A DNA stretch of 64,000 bases from an uncultured Ruminococcus sp. (GTDB lineage Bacteria; Bacillota; Clostridia; Oscillospirales; Ruminococcaceae). A program made the position numbers and the translations under genes. Positions 25,855-35,499 of this stretch are shown here, one piece after another. Where the stretch lies: NCBI GenBank assembly GCA_900541495.1, contig UQKC01000004.1, positions 1-64,000 on the forward strand, in the 5' to 3' direction. The notes under the pieces were generated by a model that was not told the origin of the DNA, made no database searches, and worked only from the letters and a program-made list of their open reading frames with translations. Each line of letters opens with the position of its first letter. The stretch's first letter is position 1.

Positions 25855-26865
25855 ATGCCTGATATCCAAGAACTTACAAACCTGCAAAAGGCTGCGATCG
25901 TTGTTACATCGATCGGCGCGGAAAATGCTGCTTACGTTTACAAACGCCTTTCCGATGATGATGTTGAAAGGCTCACATACGAAATTTCAAGCCTGCCTTA
26001 CCTCGAGGCAAACGTTGTTGATTCGACTCTGAACGAATTTTACGAGCTTTGCCTTACCCAGAAAGTAATTTCCGAGGGCGGCGTTGAATACGCAAGAGCC
26101 GTACTTGAAAAAGCTTACGGTCCTGAACAGGCAAGCAAGCTTATGGAACGTGTTTCCAAGTCGATGCAGACGAAAGCGTTCGAGTTCGTCAGAAAATCCG
26201 ACTACAAGAACCTGCTTGCTATCATTCAGAACGAAAATCCGCAGACTATCGCTCTCGTGCTTTCCTACGTCAAGTCCGAGCAGGCTTCCGCCGTGCTTCA
26301 GGAGCTGCCTAAGGAAAAGAGAGTTGAAGTCGTTGAAAGAATTGCGAAAATGGAGTCAGCTTCGCCTGAAACCATTCATTCTATCGAAGAAACACTCGAA
26401 AGAAAGTTTGCTGCAGTCGTTTCTATGGATCTTACCACGGTCGGCGGCGTAAACTTCGTTGCCGATATCCTCAACAAGGTCGACAGAGGAACAGAAAAGC
26501 ACATCTTCGACGAACTCTCCTCGAAAGATCCTGCTCTTGTTGAAGAGATCAAGAAGAAGATGTTCGTATTCGAGGATATCCTCGGACTCGACTCGATGTC
26601 CATTCAGCGTTTTATCAGAGATGTCGAAGCGAAAGACCTCGCTGTCGCGATCAAAGGCTCGAATGCCGAGGTCGCAGCGGCTCTCTATGCGAATATGCCG
26701 CAGAGAATGCAGGAATCCATTCAGCAGGAGATCGAATATCTGCATAACGTTCGTATGCGTGACGTTGACGAAGCTCAGCAGAGAATTGTCGGCATCATAA
26801 GACACCTCGAAGAAGAGGGTGAGCTTGTTATCGGCAAGGGCGGAGAGGACGAGATAATTGCTTAA
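25855..26865 (+). CDS. fliG: Flagellar motor switch protein FliG
   Basis: 336 residues, normal length. The N-terminal FliF-binding domain starts LTNLQKAAIVVTSIGAENAA; the middle carries the EHPQ-like motif as NENPQTIALVLSYV; the C-terminal torque helix contains FVFEDILGLDSMSIQRFIRDV with charged residues. It is spaced 3 bases after fliF. Confidence 0.96.
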   Translation: MPDIQELTNLQKAAIVVTSIGAENAAYVYKRLSDDDVERLTYEISSLPYLEANVVDSTLNEFYELCLTQKVISEGGVEYARAVLEKAYGPEQASKLMERVSKSMQTKAFEFVRKSDYKNLLAIIQNENPQTIALVLSYVKSEQASAVLQELPKEKRVEVVERIAKMESASPETIHSIEETLERKFAAVVSMDLTTVGGVNFVADILNKVDRGTEKHIFDELSSKDPALVEEIKKKMFVFEDILGLDSMSIQRFIRDVEAKDLAVAIKGSNAEVAAALYANMPQRMQESIQQEIEYLHNVRMRDVDEAQQRIVGIIRHLEEEGELVIGKGGEDEIIA

Positions 26866-27709
26866 AATATACAAATCCCAGTCGTACAGCTATGGTGCTT
26901 CCCAACCCGTCAAGATAGATAATACCGTCATTCTTCCGGGCGAGGGAAACGCCGAGAATGATGCTCCCTCGCGCGAAGAGCTTGAACAGCAGAAGCAGAG
27001 GGAAGCCGCCGCTAAAGAAGCGGAGTTCCGCGCCGCAGTCGATCGTCAGGTCGCAGCGGCAGTCGAGGATTACCGCATAAGAACAGAAGCCGCACGGCGT
27101 GAGATAATCGAAAATGCAAAGCTCGAAGCCAAAAGCATCGCCGAGGACGCTAAGACAGCCACCGCCGCCGTTATCGAAAAGGCGAACAAGGAGTGCGCTA
27201 TCTTAAAGGAAAAGGCGAAAGCCGAGGGCTTCAAAGAGGGCTATGACGAGGGCAAAAAGCAGTCGCTCGAAAAGTGCCAAAAGTACGTCGATGCGTCAGC
27301 ACAGCTGCTCTCCGATATAAATTCGCGTAAGGACGCATACTTCCTCGACAACGAGAACGAAATGCGCGAAACGATGTGCGAAATGCTCGAAAAGATCACG
27401 GGCGAGGAACTCAAAATCAACCCCGAGGTCATTGAAAGCATTATCGAAAACGCCGCAAAAAGCTTCCGCAACTCCGATTACATAAAAATTTCGCTTGCAC
27501 AGGGTGAGGTTTCAAAAGAACTCAAGACCGATGCAAAGCTTATCAAACAGATAATACCTTATATCAAAGATATTGAAATAGAAATTCTTCCCGATGCTGA
27601 GGACGGCACAGTTATCCTCGACAACGGCGAAGAGATACTTGATGCTTCCGTTCCGACCCAGCTTGAATTCCTCAAAGAGATAATGAAGAATACAAGGGGC
27701 GAGGAATGA
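26858..27709 (+). CDS. fliH: Flagellar assembly protein FliH
   Basis: 283 residues from TTG 26858, overlapping the end of fliG by 8 bases with GGAGAGGAC as ribosome site. A long coiled coil (residues 40-135, rich in Glu/Ala/Lys/Arg) is followed by the conserved C-terminal domain with GYDEGKKQ and MLEKITGEELKINPEVI. FliH binds the export ATPase FliI. Confidence 0.88.
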   Translation: MLKIYKSQSYSYGASQPVKIDNTVILPGEGNAENDAPSREELEQQKQREAAAKEAEFRAAVDRQVAAAVEDYRIRTEAARREIIENAKLEAKSIAEDAKTATAAVIEKANKECAILKEKAKAEGFKEGYDEGKKQSLEKCQKYVDASAQLLSDINSRKDAYFLDNENEMRETMCEMLEKITGEELKINPEVIESIIENAAKSFRNSDYIKISLAQGEVSKELKTDAKLIKQIIPYIKDIEIEILPDAEDGTVILDNGEEILDASVPTQLEFLKEIMKNTRGEE

Positions 27710-27725
27710 CGAGGAGATAACCCGA

Positions 27726-29030
27726 ATGAACTTTAACGCTATCCGTGAAAACGTCAAAAATGCCGATCTTTACAGGCACATGGGAAAAATTGAAAAGATC
27801 ATCGGTATGACTGTCGAAGCCACGGGACCCGAATGTAACATCGGCGATGTCTGCCGCATATTCCGCAAAGGCTCGGACGAGTTCATTTACGGCGAAGCGG
27901 TCGGCTTTAACGAGGGAAAGGTCGTGCTGATGCCTTATACCGACATCGACGGCATAGGCCCCGGTTCAATAGTTGACAATACGGGCAGACAGCTTGAAGT
28001 CAGAACGGGCGATGCACTCGTCGGACGTATCATCAACGCCATCGGCGAACCGATAGACGGCAAAGGTCCGATACATACTACCGACAGCTACCCGATCGCA
28101 GGAAACCCCGTAAATCCGCTCACCCGACCGAGGATCGAGGATATTATCCCGTTCGGCGTAAAGGCGATAGACGGTCTGCTCACGATAGGCAGAGGTCAGC
28201 GTATGGGCATCTTTGCAGGTTCGGGTGTCGGAAAATCGACGCTCCTCGGTATGATAGCGAGAGAAGTCGAAGCCGATATCAACGTTATCGCGCTCGTCGG
28301 AGAGCGTGGACGAGAAGTGCTTGAATTCATCGAGCGCGACCTCGGGGAAAAGGGAATGGCAAGGTCAGTCCTTGTCGTTGCGACCTCTGACCAGCCCTCG
28401 ATGATGAGAAATAAATGTCCCATGACCGCCACGGCTATCGCGGAATACTTCAAGGATCAGGGCAAAAACGTCCTGCTGATGATGGATTCGCTCACACGAT
28501 ATGCTATGGCTCAGCGTGAGATAGGTCTTGCAACGGGCGAAGCGCCTATCGCAAGAGGCTATACGCCATCGATCTACACCACTATGCCGAAGCTCCTCGA
28601 AAGAGCGGGCAACTTTGAAAAAGGCTCGATAACGGGCATCTACACCGTTCTCGTTGAGGGCGACGATACCAACGAGCCTATCTCCGATACGGTCAGAGGT
28701 ATCATTGACGGTCATATCATTCTCTCGCGTAAGGTAGCGGCGAAGAACCACTATCCTGCGATAGAGATACTCGAATCGGTTTCGCGACTTATGTCCGAGA
28801 TCGCCGACAAAAAGCACAAGGACAACGCGGCAAAGCTGCGAAATCTCCTCTCGGTCTATAACGCAAACTACGACCTCGTTTCAATAGGCGCATACAAAAA
28901 GGGTACAAACCCTGCGCTAGATGAAGCGATAAGAAAAATAGACAAGATCAACGCATTTTTACAGCAGAAAACGGACGAAGCGTTCTCTTTTGACGAAACG
29001 CTGAAGCTGCTCGAAGAAGCTGTAAAATAA
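27726..29030 (+). CDS. fliI: Flagellum-specific export ATPase FliI
   Basis: 434 residues. An F1-beta-like ATPase with P-loop GIFAGSGVGKSTLLGMIA, the signature PSIYTTMPKLLERAG and Walker B NVLLMMDSLTRYAMAQ. It energises sorting of export substrates together with FliH and FliJ, which flank it. GAGGAGA precedes ATG 27726. Confidence 0.97.
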   Translation: MNFNAIRENVKNADLYRHMGKIEKIIGMTVEATGPECNIGDVCRIFRKGSDEFIYGEAVGFNEGKVVLMPYTDIDGIGPGSIVDNTGRQLEVRTGDALVGRIINAIGEPIDGKGPIHTTDSYPIAGNPVNPLTRPRIEDIIPFGVKAIDGLLTIGRGQRMGIFAGSGVGKSTLLGMIAREVEADINVIALVGERGREVLEFIERDLGEKGMARSVLVVATSDQPSMMRNKCPMTATAIAEYFKDQGKNVLLMMDSLTRYAMAQREIGLATGEAPIARGYTPSIYTTMPKLLERAGNFEKGSITGIYTVLVEGDDTNEPISDTVRGIIDGHIILSRKVAAKNHYPAIEILESVSRLMSEIADKKHKDNAAKLRNLLSVYNANYDLVSIGAYKKGTNPALDEAIRKIDKINAFLQQKTDEAFSFDETLKLLEEAVK

Positions 29031-29050
29031 CTCCTTGGAGGTAATCATTC

Positions 29051-29488
29051 TTGAAGCGGTTTGAATTTTCACTAAACAAGCTTATGGGTTATAAAAAACA
29101 GGTGCTTGACAGAGAAAAGAACAATCTCGCTCACCTGCGAATGCAGCAGCAGCAGATGCAGGAGGAAAAAATGCAGCTCGAAGCCAAGCTCAAACGCTCG
29201 GCGGATGAGTACCGCGAGCTCTCGGGCAAAGGCATAACCGTTATGCAGATAACGATGTTCAAAGGTTATCACCAGTCGCTCCGTATGCAGATAAAAGAGC
29301 TTGAAAATTCGATAGAGGAAATGGAGAAAAAGGTACAGCGCCAGCTCGGTGTTGTTATCGATGCGACAAAAGAAGTTTCCTCGCTCGAAAAGCTCGAAGA
29401 AAAGCAGCTTGAAGAATACAAATTCAAGGTGCAGAAAGCGGAGGAGCAGTTCATTTCCGAATACGTTATGAACAGCACATATCATTAA
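29051..29488 (+). CDS. fliJ: Flagellar export chaperone FliJ
   Basis: 145 residues, almost entirely coiled coil (Gln/Glu/Lys-rich: MQQQQMQEEKMQLEAKL). It starts at TTG 29051 with GGAGG upstream. Opening MKRFEFSLNKLMGYKKQVLD matches FliJ. It follows fliI as usual. Confidence 0.9.
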   Translation: MKRFEFSLNKLMGYKKQVLDREKNNLAHLRMQQQQMQEEKMQLEAKLKRSADEYRELSGKGITVMQITMFKGYHQSLRMQIKELENSIEEMEKKVQRQLGVVIDATKEVSSLEKLEEKQLEEYKFKVQKAEEQFISEYVMNSTYH

Positions 29489-29512
29489 ATTCGGTGGTCA
29501 AAAATCAATGTA

Positions 29513-29577
29513 GGGGACGGGTCTCCCGTCCCGTTCGGCAAATGCGTTAAATCGGGACGGGAAACCCGTCCCCTACA
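29513..29577. repeat. Pair of GTAGGGGACGGG palindromes in inverted order
   Basis: GTAGGGGACGGGTCTCCCGT at 29513 onward and CGGGACGGGAAACCCGTCCC ending CTAC at 29577 face each other across 15 bases. The pair lies between fliJ and fliK. Confidence 0.8.
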
Positions 29578-29605
29578 ATAATTGATAGGTATACTGATAA
29601 TTTTA

Positions 29606-29710
29606 TCGGCGGTGCAATACACTGTCTTCGCGATAATAAAGTGATTTCTAACAAAAACAAAGCACAGCGCAGCGAAGCACGGCGCGAATTGTCCGTGGGG
29701 CTTCCCCACT
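29606..29710 (+). repeat. Long direct repeat, unit A
   Basis: TCGGCGGTGCAATACACTGT to CTTCCCCACT. Unit B at 29724-29815 is nearly identical but lacks 14 bases (an AGCGCAGCGAAGCA-type partial duplication). The gap 29489-29831 between fliJ and fliK is filled by these elements and has no gene. Confidence 0.8.
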
Positions 29711-29723
29711 CGGTTTTGATCGG

Positions 29724-29815
29724 TCGGCGGTGCAATACACTGTCTTCGCGATAACAAAGTGATTTCTAACAAAAACAAAGCACGGCGCGAATTGTCCGTG
29801 GGGGCTTCCCCACTG
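29724..29815 (+). repeat. Long direct repeat, unit B
   Basis: A second copy of the unit at 29606, with one base difference near CGATAACAAAG and an extra G in GTGGGGGCTT. It abuts the fliK ribosome site AAGGAGGTG. Confidence 0.8.
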
Positions 29816-29831
29816 AAAGGAGGTGAAAATT

Positions 29832-31328
29832 ATGGATATAAGCAACATTCTCAATATCGGTATGGGCGTAAATGCTCCCGACTTCGGCTCAGTTGACGCA
29901 AACGCGGCTTCGGAAATAAGCTTCGGCGACATTCTCGGCTCGGCTGTCACAGCAAATACACCCGTTGACGATATCACGCAGGAAGTTGACATTACCGAGG
30001 ATAATGCAGAGGAGAACAACACCTTTTCAAAGCTTGTTTCGGAGCTTGCGCAGGACGTTTCCAACGCAGACAAAAGCGTTATCGATTCGGCGGTGAAGAT
30101 GATGCTCTCGGTCGGAAATGCGGCTGAAAAGCTTATGTACGGCACTTCGGACAGCTCTTCGCAGAACAACGATGAAAATACCGATGTTATCAATATTCTT
30201 TCCAATATGATAAAGTTCGTTACCTCGCAGGACGGCGAAGATTTCGTTTCGGACGAAGAAACGGGACTTGCACTCACGCTCGGAGATATCTCGGCATTGC
30301 TTGAAACGGGTCTTTCCGAGGGTAAATCGGCTGATGAGATCGCAGACGAGATGAAAAAGCTCGCAGAGGGCGATGATACCGACCTTTCGGCTCTCGCAAA
30401 CGCAGTCGTTTCTATGATGGATATGATGCCCGTCAGCGCAAACGAGGAAATTCTCGATGAGATACCCTTTGAAGCAGCAGCAAAGACAGCTTCGGTGACG
30501 GAAGTTCTTTCCTCCGATACTGCTCCAACACAGAAAGCGGAAACGATAGTGTCTATACTCGAAAACAAGACAGGATTTAACGATCTGTCTTCCTTTGAAA
30601 GCTTCCGGAGCGCATTAAAGCTTGCACTTTACAGTGATAACAGCGCAGATACAGCCGATACCTCTTTCGCAGCGCTCCACAAGACAGCGGCATTCGCAAG
30701 AATAAACGATGTTTCGGCGCAGATAAGAGTTATTGCGGGCTCGGACGAAAACAGCGCAGAGCAGGCAGCGGCAAACGTCGTCCTTACGGCGCAGAACCCC
30801 GTTCAGACGAATATTTTTGCTGATATCGAGATACCGACAGACACGGTTGAGGTCTACAAGCAGCTTGCAGACTTTGCAGTACAGCAGATAACGCAGAGCG
30901 TCAGCGAAACCACGCAGAACGGCGCAGTTCAGGAGCTTGTGGTAGTTCTCAAACCCGAAAACCTCGGAGAAGTTGCAGTTAAGGTAACAGCTGACACATC
31001 GGGCGCAGTTTCTATTGTCCTCGCAGCTTCAAACGAAGAAGTCGGCAGGGCGCTCGCAGCGAACTCGGCAGCACTTACCGAAAGCTTTGCAAAGCAGAAC
31101 GTTGACGTTCAGAATGTGAACGTTGTTGCTCCCTCGGAGGCGGCTTCCTATATGGGACTCGACTTCTCGAACCAGAGCTTTAACCGCCGAAATGATGAAA
31201 CTTCACAGAGCGAAAACGCTTCGACTAACCGTATCTCGGGCATTGCAAAGGCTGATGACGAAGCGGAAAGCGGAGTTACAGCAGCAAGAAAACTTTTAAA
31301 GGAGGCAAAATTATGGCTAACAGCTTAG
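29832..31328 (+). CDS. fliK: Flagellar hook-length control protein FliK
   Basis: 498 residues. The N-terminal 330 residues are Ala/Glu/Asp/Ser-rich and variable, as expected for a molecular ruler. The conserved C-terminal domain contains ELVVVLKPENLGEVAVKVT and LAANSAALTESFAKQNVDVQ. ATG 29832 follows AAGGAGGTG; the GTG at 29823 is part of that site. It overlaps flgD by 16 bases. Confidence 0.88.
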   Translation: MDISNILNIGMGVNAPDFGSVDANAASEISFGDILGSAVTANTPVDDITQEVDITEDNAEENNTFSKLVSELAQDVSNADKSVIDSAVKMMLSVGNAAEKLMYGTSDSSSQNNDENTDVINILSNMIKFVTSQDGEDFVSDEETGLALTLGDISALLETGLSEGKSADEIADEMKKLAEGDDTDLSALANAVVSMMDMMPVSANEEILDEIPFEAAAKTASVTEVLSSDTAPTQKAETIVSILENKTGFNDLSSFESFRSALKLALYSDNSADTADTSFAALHKTAAFARINDVSAQIRVIAGSDENSAEQAAANVVLTAQNPVQTNIFADIEIPTDTVEVYKQLADFAVQQITQSVSETTQNGAVQELVVVLKPENLGEVAVKVTADTSGAVSIVLAASNEEVGRALAANSAALTESFAKQNVDVQNVNVVAPSEAASYMGLDFSNQSFNRRNDETSQSENASTNRISGIAKADDEAESGVTAARKLLKEAKLWLTA

Positions 31329-33070
31329 GAAACCTTTCGATCGATTCGACGGGCGGTGCTTACTCAAAGTACAGCAACAAGGTCGTTGATACGACAAAGG
31401 GTGACGAAGCTACTTCCTATATGGACTTTGACAGCTACTTAAAGGTACTCGCAACGCAGATGTCCAATCAGGACTTCAACGACCCTATGAGCGATACCGA
31501 TATGCTCCAGCAGATGTCGTCCTATTCGATGCTCGAAGGCATCAAGAATATGACCTCTCAGGCAAATATCAGCTATGCGACAAACCTTGTCGGAAAGGCT
31601 GTAACGGTCAATGACGGTCACGATTATGACACGGGCATAGTTGAATCCGTAGTCGTTTCGGACGGTACGCCTTACCTTGTTGTAAACGGCGGAAAGTACG
31701 AAGTTTCGACTGTTTCAAACGTTACTTCTTCCGATATCTACAACCTTATCTCGAAGCTTATCGGTCAGGAAGTCAATATCCACGGCTCTTCCGAGGACGA
31801 GATCGCTGCAAGCGGCAAGGTCACGAACATTCTTGTACTCGACGGAAACGCTTATGTTATCGTTGACGGCAAGGATAAATATCCGCTCAAAGATGTTTCG
31901 CTCAAAAACAGCGGAAAGACCGATGAAGACGGCACTGACAAAACAGAAGGCACAGACGGTTCCAATACCGAAAAGGGCGAAGAAAGCACTGGCGCTTCCG
32001 AAAGCACATCGGACGGCACAACGACCACGACCGATTCAACCGTTGCACAGGCTGAAACTATGTCAAGCTATATGGCTCAGTCGGACGCTTTGTTCAGCGA
32101 GCTTATGAGCACTATCGATTCTATCAGCGGAACGGAAACAAAGTCGGTCAGCGTTATAAACAACCTTAAACCGAACCTTGACGGCTATGAAACAGTAACG
32201 GTAACAAAGCTCGATATCCCGAATTATGCGGCTGCATATCTTGCACAGTATGAGGATCTTCAGGATCTCATTCTTCCGAATACGACCTATGCTAACCCAA
32301 ATGATGATGTGACTTCGACAAACCTTATCGCAGGCACACAGAATGCAGGCTACAATACGCTTTATGCCGATACTTCATCGAATACTTCCTCCACTGCGGC
32401 TTCGTCGAATACAGCGGCAACGCTCACAGCAGGCAGATATGATATCCCCCTCACAACATCGAACCTCTTTGCGGTAGCGAATGCTTCCAGAACAGGTCAG
32501 CTCACACCTACCCTTTCCAATGCACAGGTATACAGCATCATTTCAAGCGGAAGCTACAGCACAAGATACAGCGAAAAGTACGGTCTTGAAGCTTATTCCG
32601 ATTCAAAGCCCGGCATTTCAAACTCCGACTGTGAACCGCACAGACTCGATGCAGACAAATATCCCGAGCAGGCAGCTCTTGCAGACGCTCTCGGAACAAG
32701 AATGTACGATATCAAGTTCATCAACAACAGAGCCATCACTTCAAGAATAGATACTTCAAGAGTTATCGGCAAAACGATCAGCGGCAGAGAAATTTCGGAG
32801 ATCGGCTACTGCGGCGTCGGCAGACTTGGCGAAGTCGTTACTTTCAAGGACGGCAAGCAGCGTGTTGAGATAATGTTCGACAACGGCAATTCAGGTTGGC
32901 TTGAAACATCGGGCAAGTACACCATCGACCAGATCATCAATCAGCAGGTCGGAGATGATGTTACTCCGTTTGAAGTTGCAATAGCTTACTATGCAAAGTC
33001 ACAGTCCGCTCAGAAGTTTGAGAGCCTCAGACAGAACCTTACTTCAATGGGAGTAAATGTTGTCGGTTAA
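31313..33070 (+). CDS. flgD: Flagellar hook-capping protein FlgD, greatly enlarged
   Basis: 585 residues; most FlgD proteins have 140-240. The N-terminal cap domain is normal (FDSYLKVLATQMSNQDFNDP, then SMLEGIKNM). It is followed by two tandem Tudor-like units (LVGKAVTVNDGHDYDTGIVE and LIGQEVNIHGSSEDEIAASG) instead of one, a Thr/Ser/Glu/Gly-rich linker (residues about 200-245), a long Ser/Thr/Ala-rich region and a C-terminal module with another Tudor-like stretch (GRLGEVVTFKDGKQRVEIMF). The cap protein guides hook polymerisation and is then discarded. Overlap with fliK suggests coupled translation. Confidence 0.87.
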   Translation: MANSLGNLSIDSTGGAYSKYSNKVVDTTKGDEATSYMDFDSYLKVLATQMSNQDFNDPMSDTDMLQQMSSYSMLEGIKNMTSQANISYATNLVGKAVTVNDGHDYDTGIVESVVVSDGTPYLVVNGGKYEVSTVSNVTSSDIYNLISKLIGQEVNIHGSSEDEIAASGKVTNILVLDGNAYVIVDGKDKYPLKDVSLKNSGKTDEDGTDKTEGTDGSNTEKGEESTGASESTSDGTTTTTDSTVAQAETMSSYMAQSDALFSELMSTIDSISGTETKSVSVINNLKPNLDGYETVTVTKLDIPNYAAAYLAQYEDLQDLILPNTTYANPNDDVTSTNLIAGTQNAGYNTLYADTSSNTSSTAASSNTAATLTAGRYDIPLTTSNLFAVANASRTGQLTPTLSNAQVYSIISSGSYSTRYSEKYGLEAYSDSKPGISNSDCEPHRLDADKYPEQAALADALGTRMYDIKFINNRAITSRIDTSRVIGKTISGREISEIGYCGVGRLGEVVTFKDGKQRVEIMFDNGNSGWLETSGKYTIDQIINQQVGDDVTPFEVAIAYYAKSQSAQKFESLRQNLTSMGVNVVG

Positions 33071-33091
33071 ACGAAAGGACGGTGCTTCGGG

Positions 33092-33511
33092 GTGCTTATA
33101 AGCGAACTGATGCAGTCGCGAGGCATTACGGCGGTCACGACAGGCAAGGTCGGCGGATACAATGTTCCGAAGACTTCACCCGAGGACAGCGGTTTTGCGA
33201 AAGAACTGCAAAGTCAGCTTGACGAAAAAAAGCGCACTGAGCAGAACGGACAGAGCGGAGTGGTCTTTTCAAAGCATGCTCTCGAGAGGATATCCGAACG
33301 GCAGATAGATATCGAAAACGGCGATACTCTTGAACGGCTAAATAAGGCTGTCGAGCTTGCAGGCGAAAAAGGCTCGAACGACGCACTGGTTATGATAGGC
33401 TCAAATGCTTTCATCGTCAGCATAAAAAACAACAAGGTCATCACGACCCTTTCTGCAGATGATATGCAGGGAAATATTTTCACGAATATTGATTCTACTG
33501 TTATAATGTAA
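33092..33511 (+). CDS. TIGR02530-type flagellar operon protein
   Basis: 139 residues. The family core is FSKHALERISERQI then LNKAVELAGEKGSNDALVMI and the ending GNIFTNIDSTVIM. Members lie between flgD and flgE in many Firmicutes; the function is not established. The start is GTG 33092 with AAAGGA at a somewhat long distance; the exact start is therefore uncertain. Confidence 0.85.
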   Translation: MLISELMQSRGITAVTTGKVGGYNVPKTSPEDSGFAKELQSQLDEKKRTEQNGQSGVVFSKHALERISERQIDIENGDTLERLNKAVELAGEKGSNDALVMIGSNAFIVSIKNNKVITTLSADDMQGNIFTNIDSTVIM

Positions 33512-33626
33512 AAAACGTTATGTGCGTAAAAACGATCGGACCTAACCGGAGATCATAAGCGTCCCGACTGACTTGACGGACGCTCCGCACAGATATAACA
33601 GCAGCTTTTTAAGGAGTGTAATTAAA

Positions 33627-34970
33627 ATGGTTAGATCTCTTTATTCAGGCGTTTCGGGACTTACCTCCCACCAGACAAAAATGGACGTTATCGGTAACAA
33701 TATCGCTAACGTTAACACTTACGGCTTCAAATCCTCCAGAGCTTCTTTCAGCGATGTTTTCTACCAGTCGGTAAAGACAGCCGCAGCAGGTACGGAAAGC
33801 TTTGCAGGCAACAACCCGTCCACAGTTGGTTACGGTACTCAGGTCGCTTCTATCGACAAAGATATGTCGCAGTCCTCGTTCCAGTCCACCAACAGAACCC
33901 TCGACCTCGCTATCAGCGGCGACGGATTCTTCGCAACGGGTGCATTCTCCTCAGGCGCAGACGGCGGCGCTCCCGACGTCACAGCTTCGCCTGACTCTAT
34001 CACATACACAAGAAACGGCAACTTCGGCATTGACAGCGCAGGCAACCTCGTTTCCAACAACAACAGATTTATCCTCGGTACAAGAAACACCGAAAAGGGT
34101 CTTCTTCTCAACAGCGACCTCAGCGCTCAGGAGCTTCTCAAGAATACTCTTCAGGATAACAACGGCGACAATCAGATCAACTCCACAGACTATACTTTTG
34201 AAAACACTATCAACGTAAACGACCTCATCGCAGACGCTTACGGCATCTATACCGACCCCGACACAGGCTATCTCTACACTAACAGAAAGCCTGAACCCGT
34301 AGTCAAGGACGGAAAGATCGTCGGCTACAAGCAGGGCGATATCGACAAAGATGATACAACGGGCGAAGAAACCTACTATCTCTGCGACCTCAAGGGCAAC
34401 TATGTTACCTTTGATGACAAGACAGACCTTGCTTACTTCAAGTACACGATGAAAGACCCTGCTGACCCGACCAGCACAGCAAGCGTTTCCGCTTACCACA
34501 TGATCGATAACGGTGACGGCACATGGGGCGCTGAAGCTTATACTATCAACAATCAGCCTGACCCGAACAAACCGCTCGGCGTTGACGATCTCGCTGTAAC
34601 GGGCAGGTTCACATACGCTGACCTCGCTGCTTTCACGATCGGCTCGGACGGCGTTATCACGACGACTTACAACAACACACTCAAAGCTATCGCGCGTGTT
34701 GAGATCACAGTTTTCGACAACCCCGAGGGTCTTATCGAAAACGGCGACACAAGCTTTTCCGAAACCGCAGCTTCAGGCTCGGGCAAGGTAAGAAAAGCAG
34801 GCGAGCAGGGAGCAGGCACAGTAGCTTCCAACAAGCTCGAAATGTCCAACGTAAACCTTGCTCAGGAATTCTCCGATATGATCGTTACACAGAGAGGCTT
34901 CCAGGCTAACGCAAGAATCATCACGACTTCCGACTCGATGCTCGAAGAGCTTGTAAACCTCAAGAGATAA
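33627..34970 (+). CDS. flgE: Flagellar hook protein FlgE
   Basis: 447 residues from ATG 33627, preceded by AAGGAG. The N-terminal hook motif is MVRSLYSGVSGLTSHQTKMD and NNIANVNTYGFKSSR; the C-terminal motif is LEMSNVNLAQEFSDMIVTQR followed by NARIITTSDSMLEELVNLKR. The variable middle (about 150-370) is Asp/Thr-rich. It forms the hook outside the cell. Confidence 0.94.
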   Translation: MVRSLYSGVSGLTSHQTKMDVIGNNIANVNTYGFKSSRASFSDVFYQSVKTAAAGTESFAGNNPSTVGYGTQVASIDKDMSQSSFQSTNRTLDLAISGDGFFATGAFSSGADGGAPDVTASPDSITYTRNGNFGIDSAGNLVSNNNRFILGTRNTEKGLLLNSDLSAQELLKNTLQDNNGDNQINSTDYTFENTINVNDLIADAYGIYTDPDTGYLYTNRKPEPVVKDGKIVGYKQGDIDKDDTTGEETYYLCDLKGNYVTFDDKTDLAYFKYTMKDPADPTSTASVSAYHMIDNGDGTWGAEAYTINNQPDPNKPLGVDDLAVTGRFTYADLAAFTIGSDGVITTTYNNTLKAIARVEITVFDNPEGLIENGDTSFSETAASGSGKVRKAGEQGAGTVASNKLEMSNVNLAQEFSDMIVTQRGFQANARIITTSDSMLEELVNLKR

Positions 34971-34973
34971 GCT

Positions 34974-34993
34974 GGGAAGCACCGCGGCAGGTT
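34974..34993 (+). repeat. 20-bp motif after flgE
   Basis: GGGAAGCACCGCGGCAGGTT, 18 of 20 identical to 23723-23742. The rest of the 280-base gap before flbD shows no gene. Confidence 0.55.
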
Positions 34994-35250
34994 TTACTTG
35001 CTCATAGTGTGGGACGATAATATTAATGCAGAGGCGGTTTTGCTTACTGCATTTGAAAAAGTGACGGCAAACCCGTCCTACTGCAGTAGTTTATTTATAT
35101 ATGCCGGAATTTGCGGTGAAATACCGCAATGTGTTCACGCAGATATAAACTGTCCGGCGCATCGGCTGAATTATCGCATAATAATTTTCCTTCGGGCGGC
35201 GGCTCTGCTCGGCGGAGCTGCCATTCCGTGGGAGATGAAGGTGAAAAATT

Positions 35251-35442
35251 ATGATATTGGTAACAAGACTTAACGGAACTCCGCTTATGCTCAATGAAGA
35301 ATTTATTGAAGCGGCAGAGGAAACCCCCGATACCGTCGTCACGATGATGAACGGTCACAGATACATACTTAAAGAAAAACTCGATGAGATCATCGAAAAA
35401 TCGTTTGAATTCCGCCGTATGAACGGTGCTTGCAAAGAATGA
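35251..35442 (+). CDS. flbD: FlbD/SwrD family small flagellar protein
   Basis: 63 residues. Starts MILVTRLNGTPLMLNEEFIE, with the family motif TVVTMMNGHRYILKEKLDEI. In Bacillus subtilis the counterpart SwrD increases motor power by affecting stator function. It lies directly before motA, as is common. Confidence 0.92.
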   Translation: MILVTRLNGTPLMLNEEFIEAAEETPDTVVTMMNGHRYILKEKLDEIIEKSFEFRRMNGACKE

Positions 35443-35499
35443 TCCGAGCAGGGGACGCTCGTTTAGAATAGATATGAAATCAAGGAGGATTTTTACCAA

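Noticed and set aside
24247..25887. Long antisense open frame opposite fliF
   Set aside because: Shadow of codon bias in fliF; no promoter, no ribosome site, no family features.
29648..30568. Antisense frame over the repeats and fliK
   Set aside because: It runs through non-coding repeats and is Ser/Ala-rich as expected of a shadow frame.
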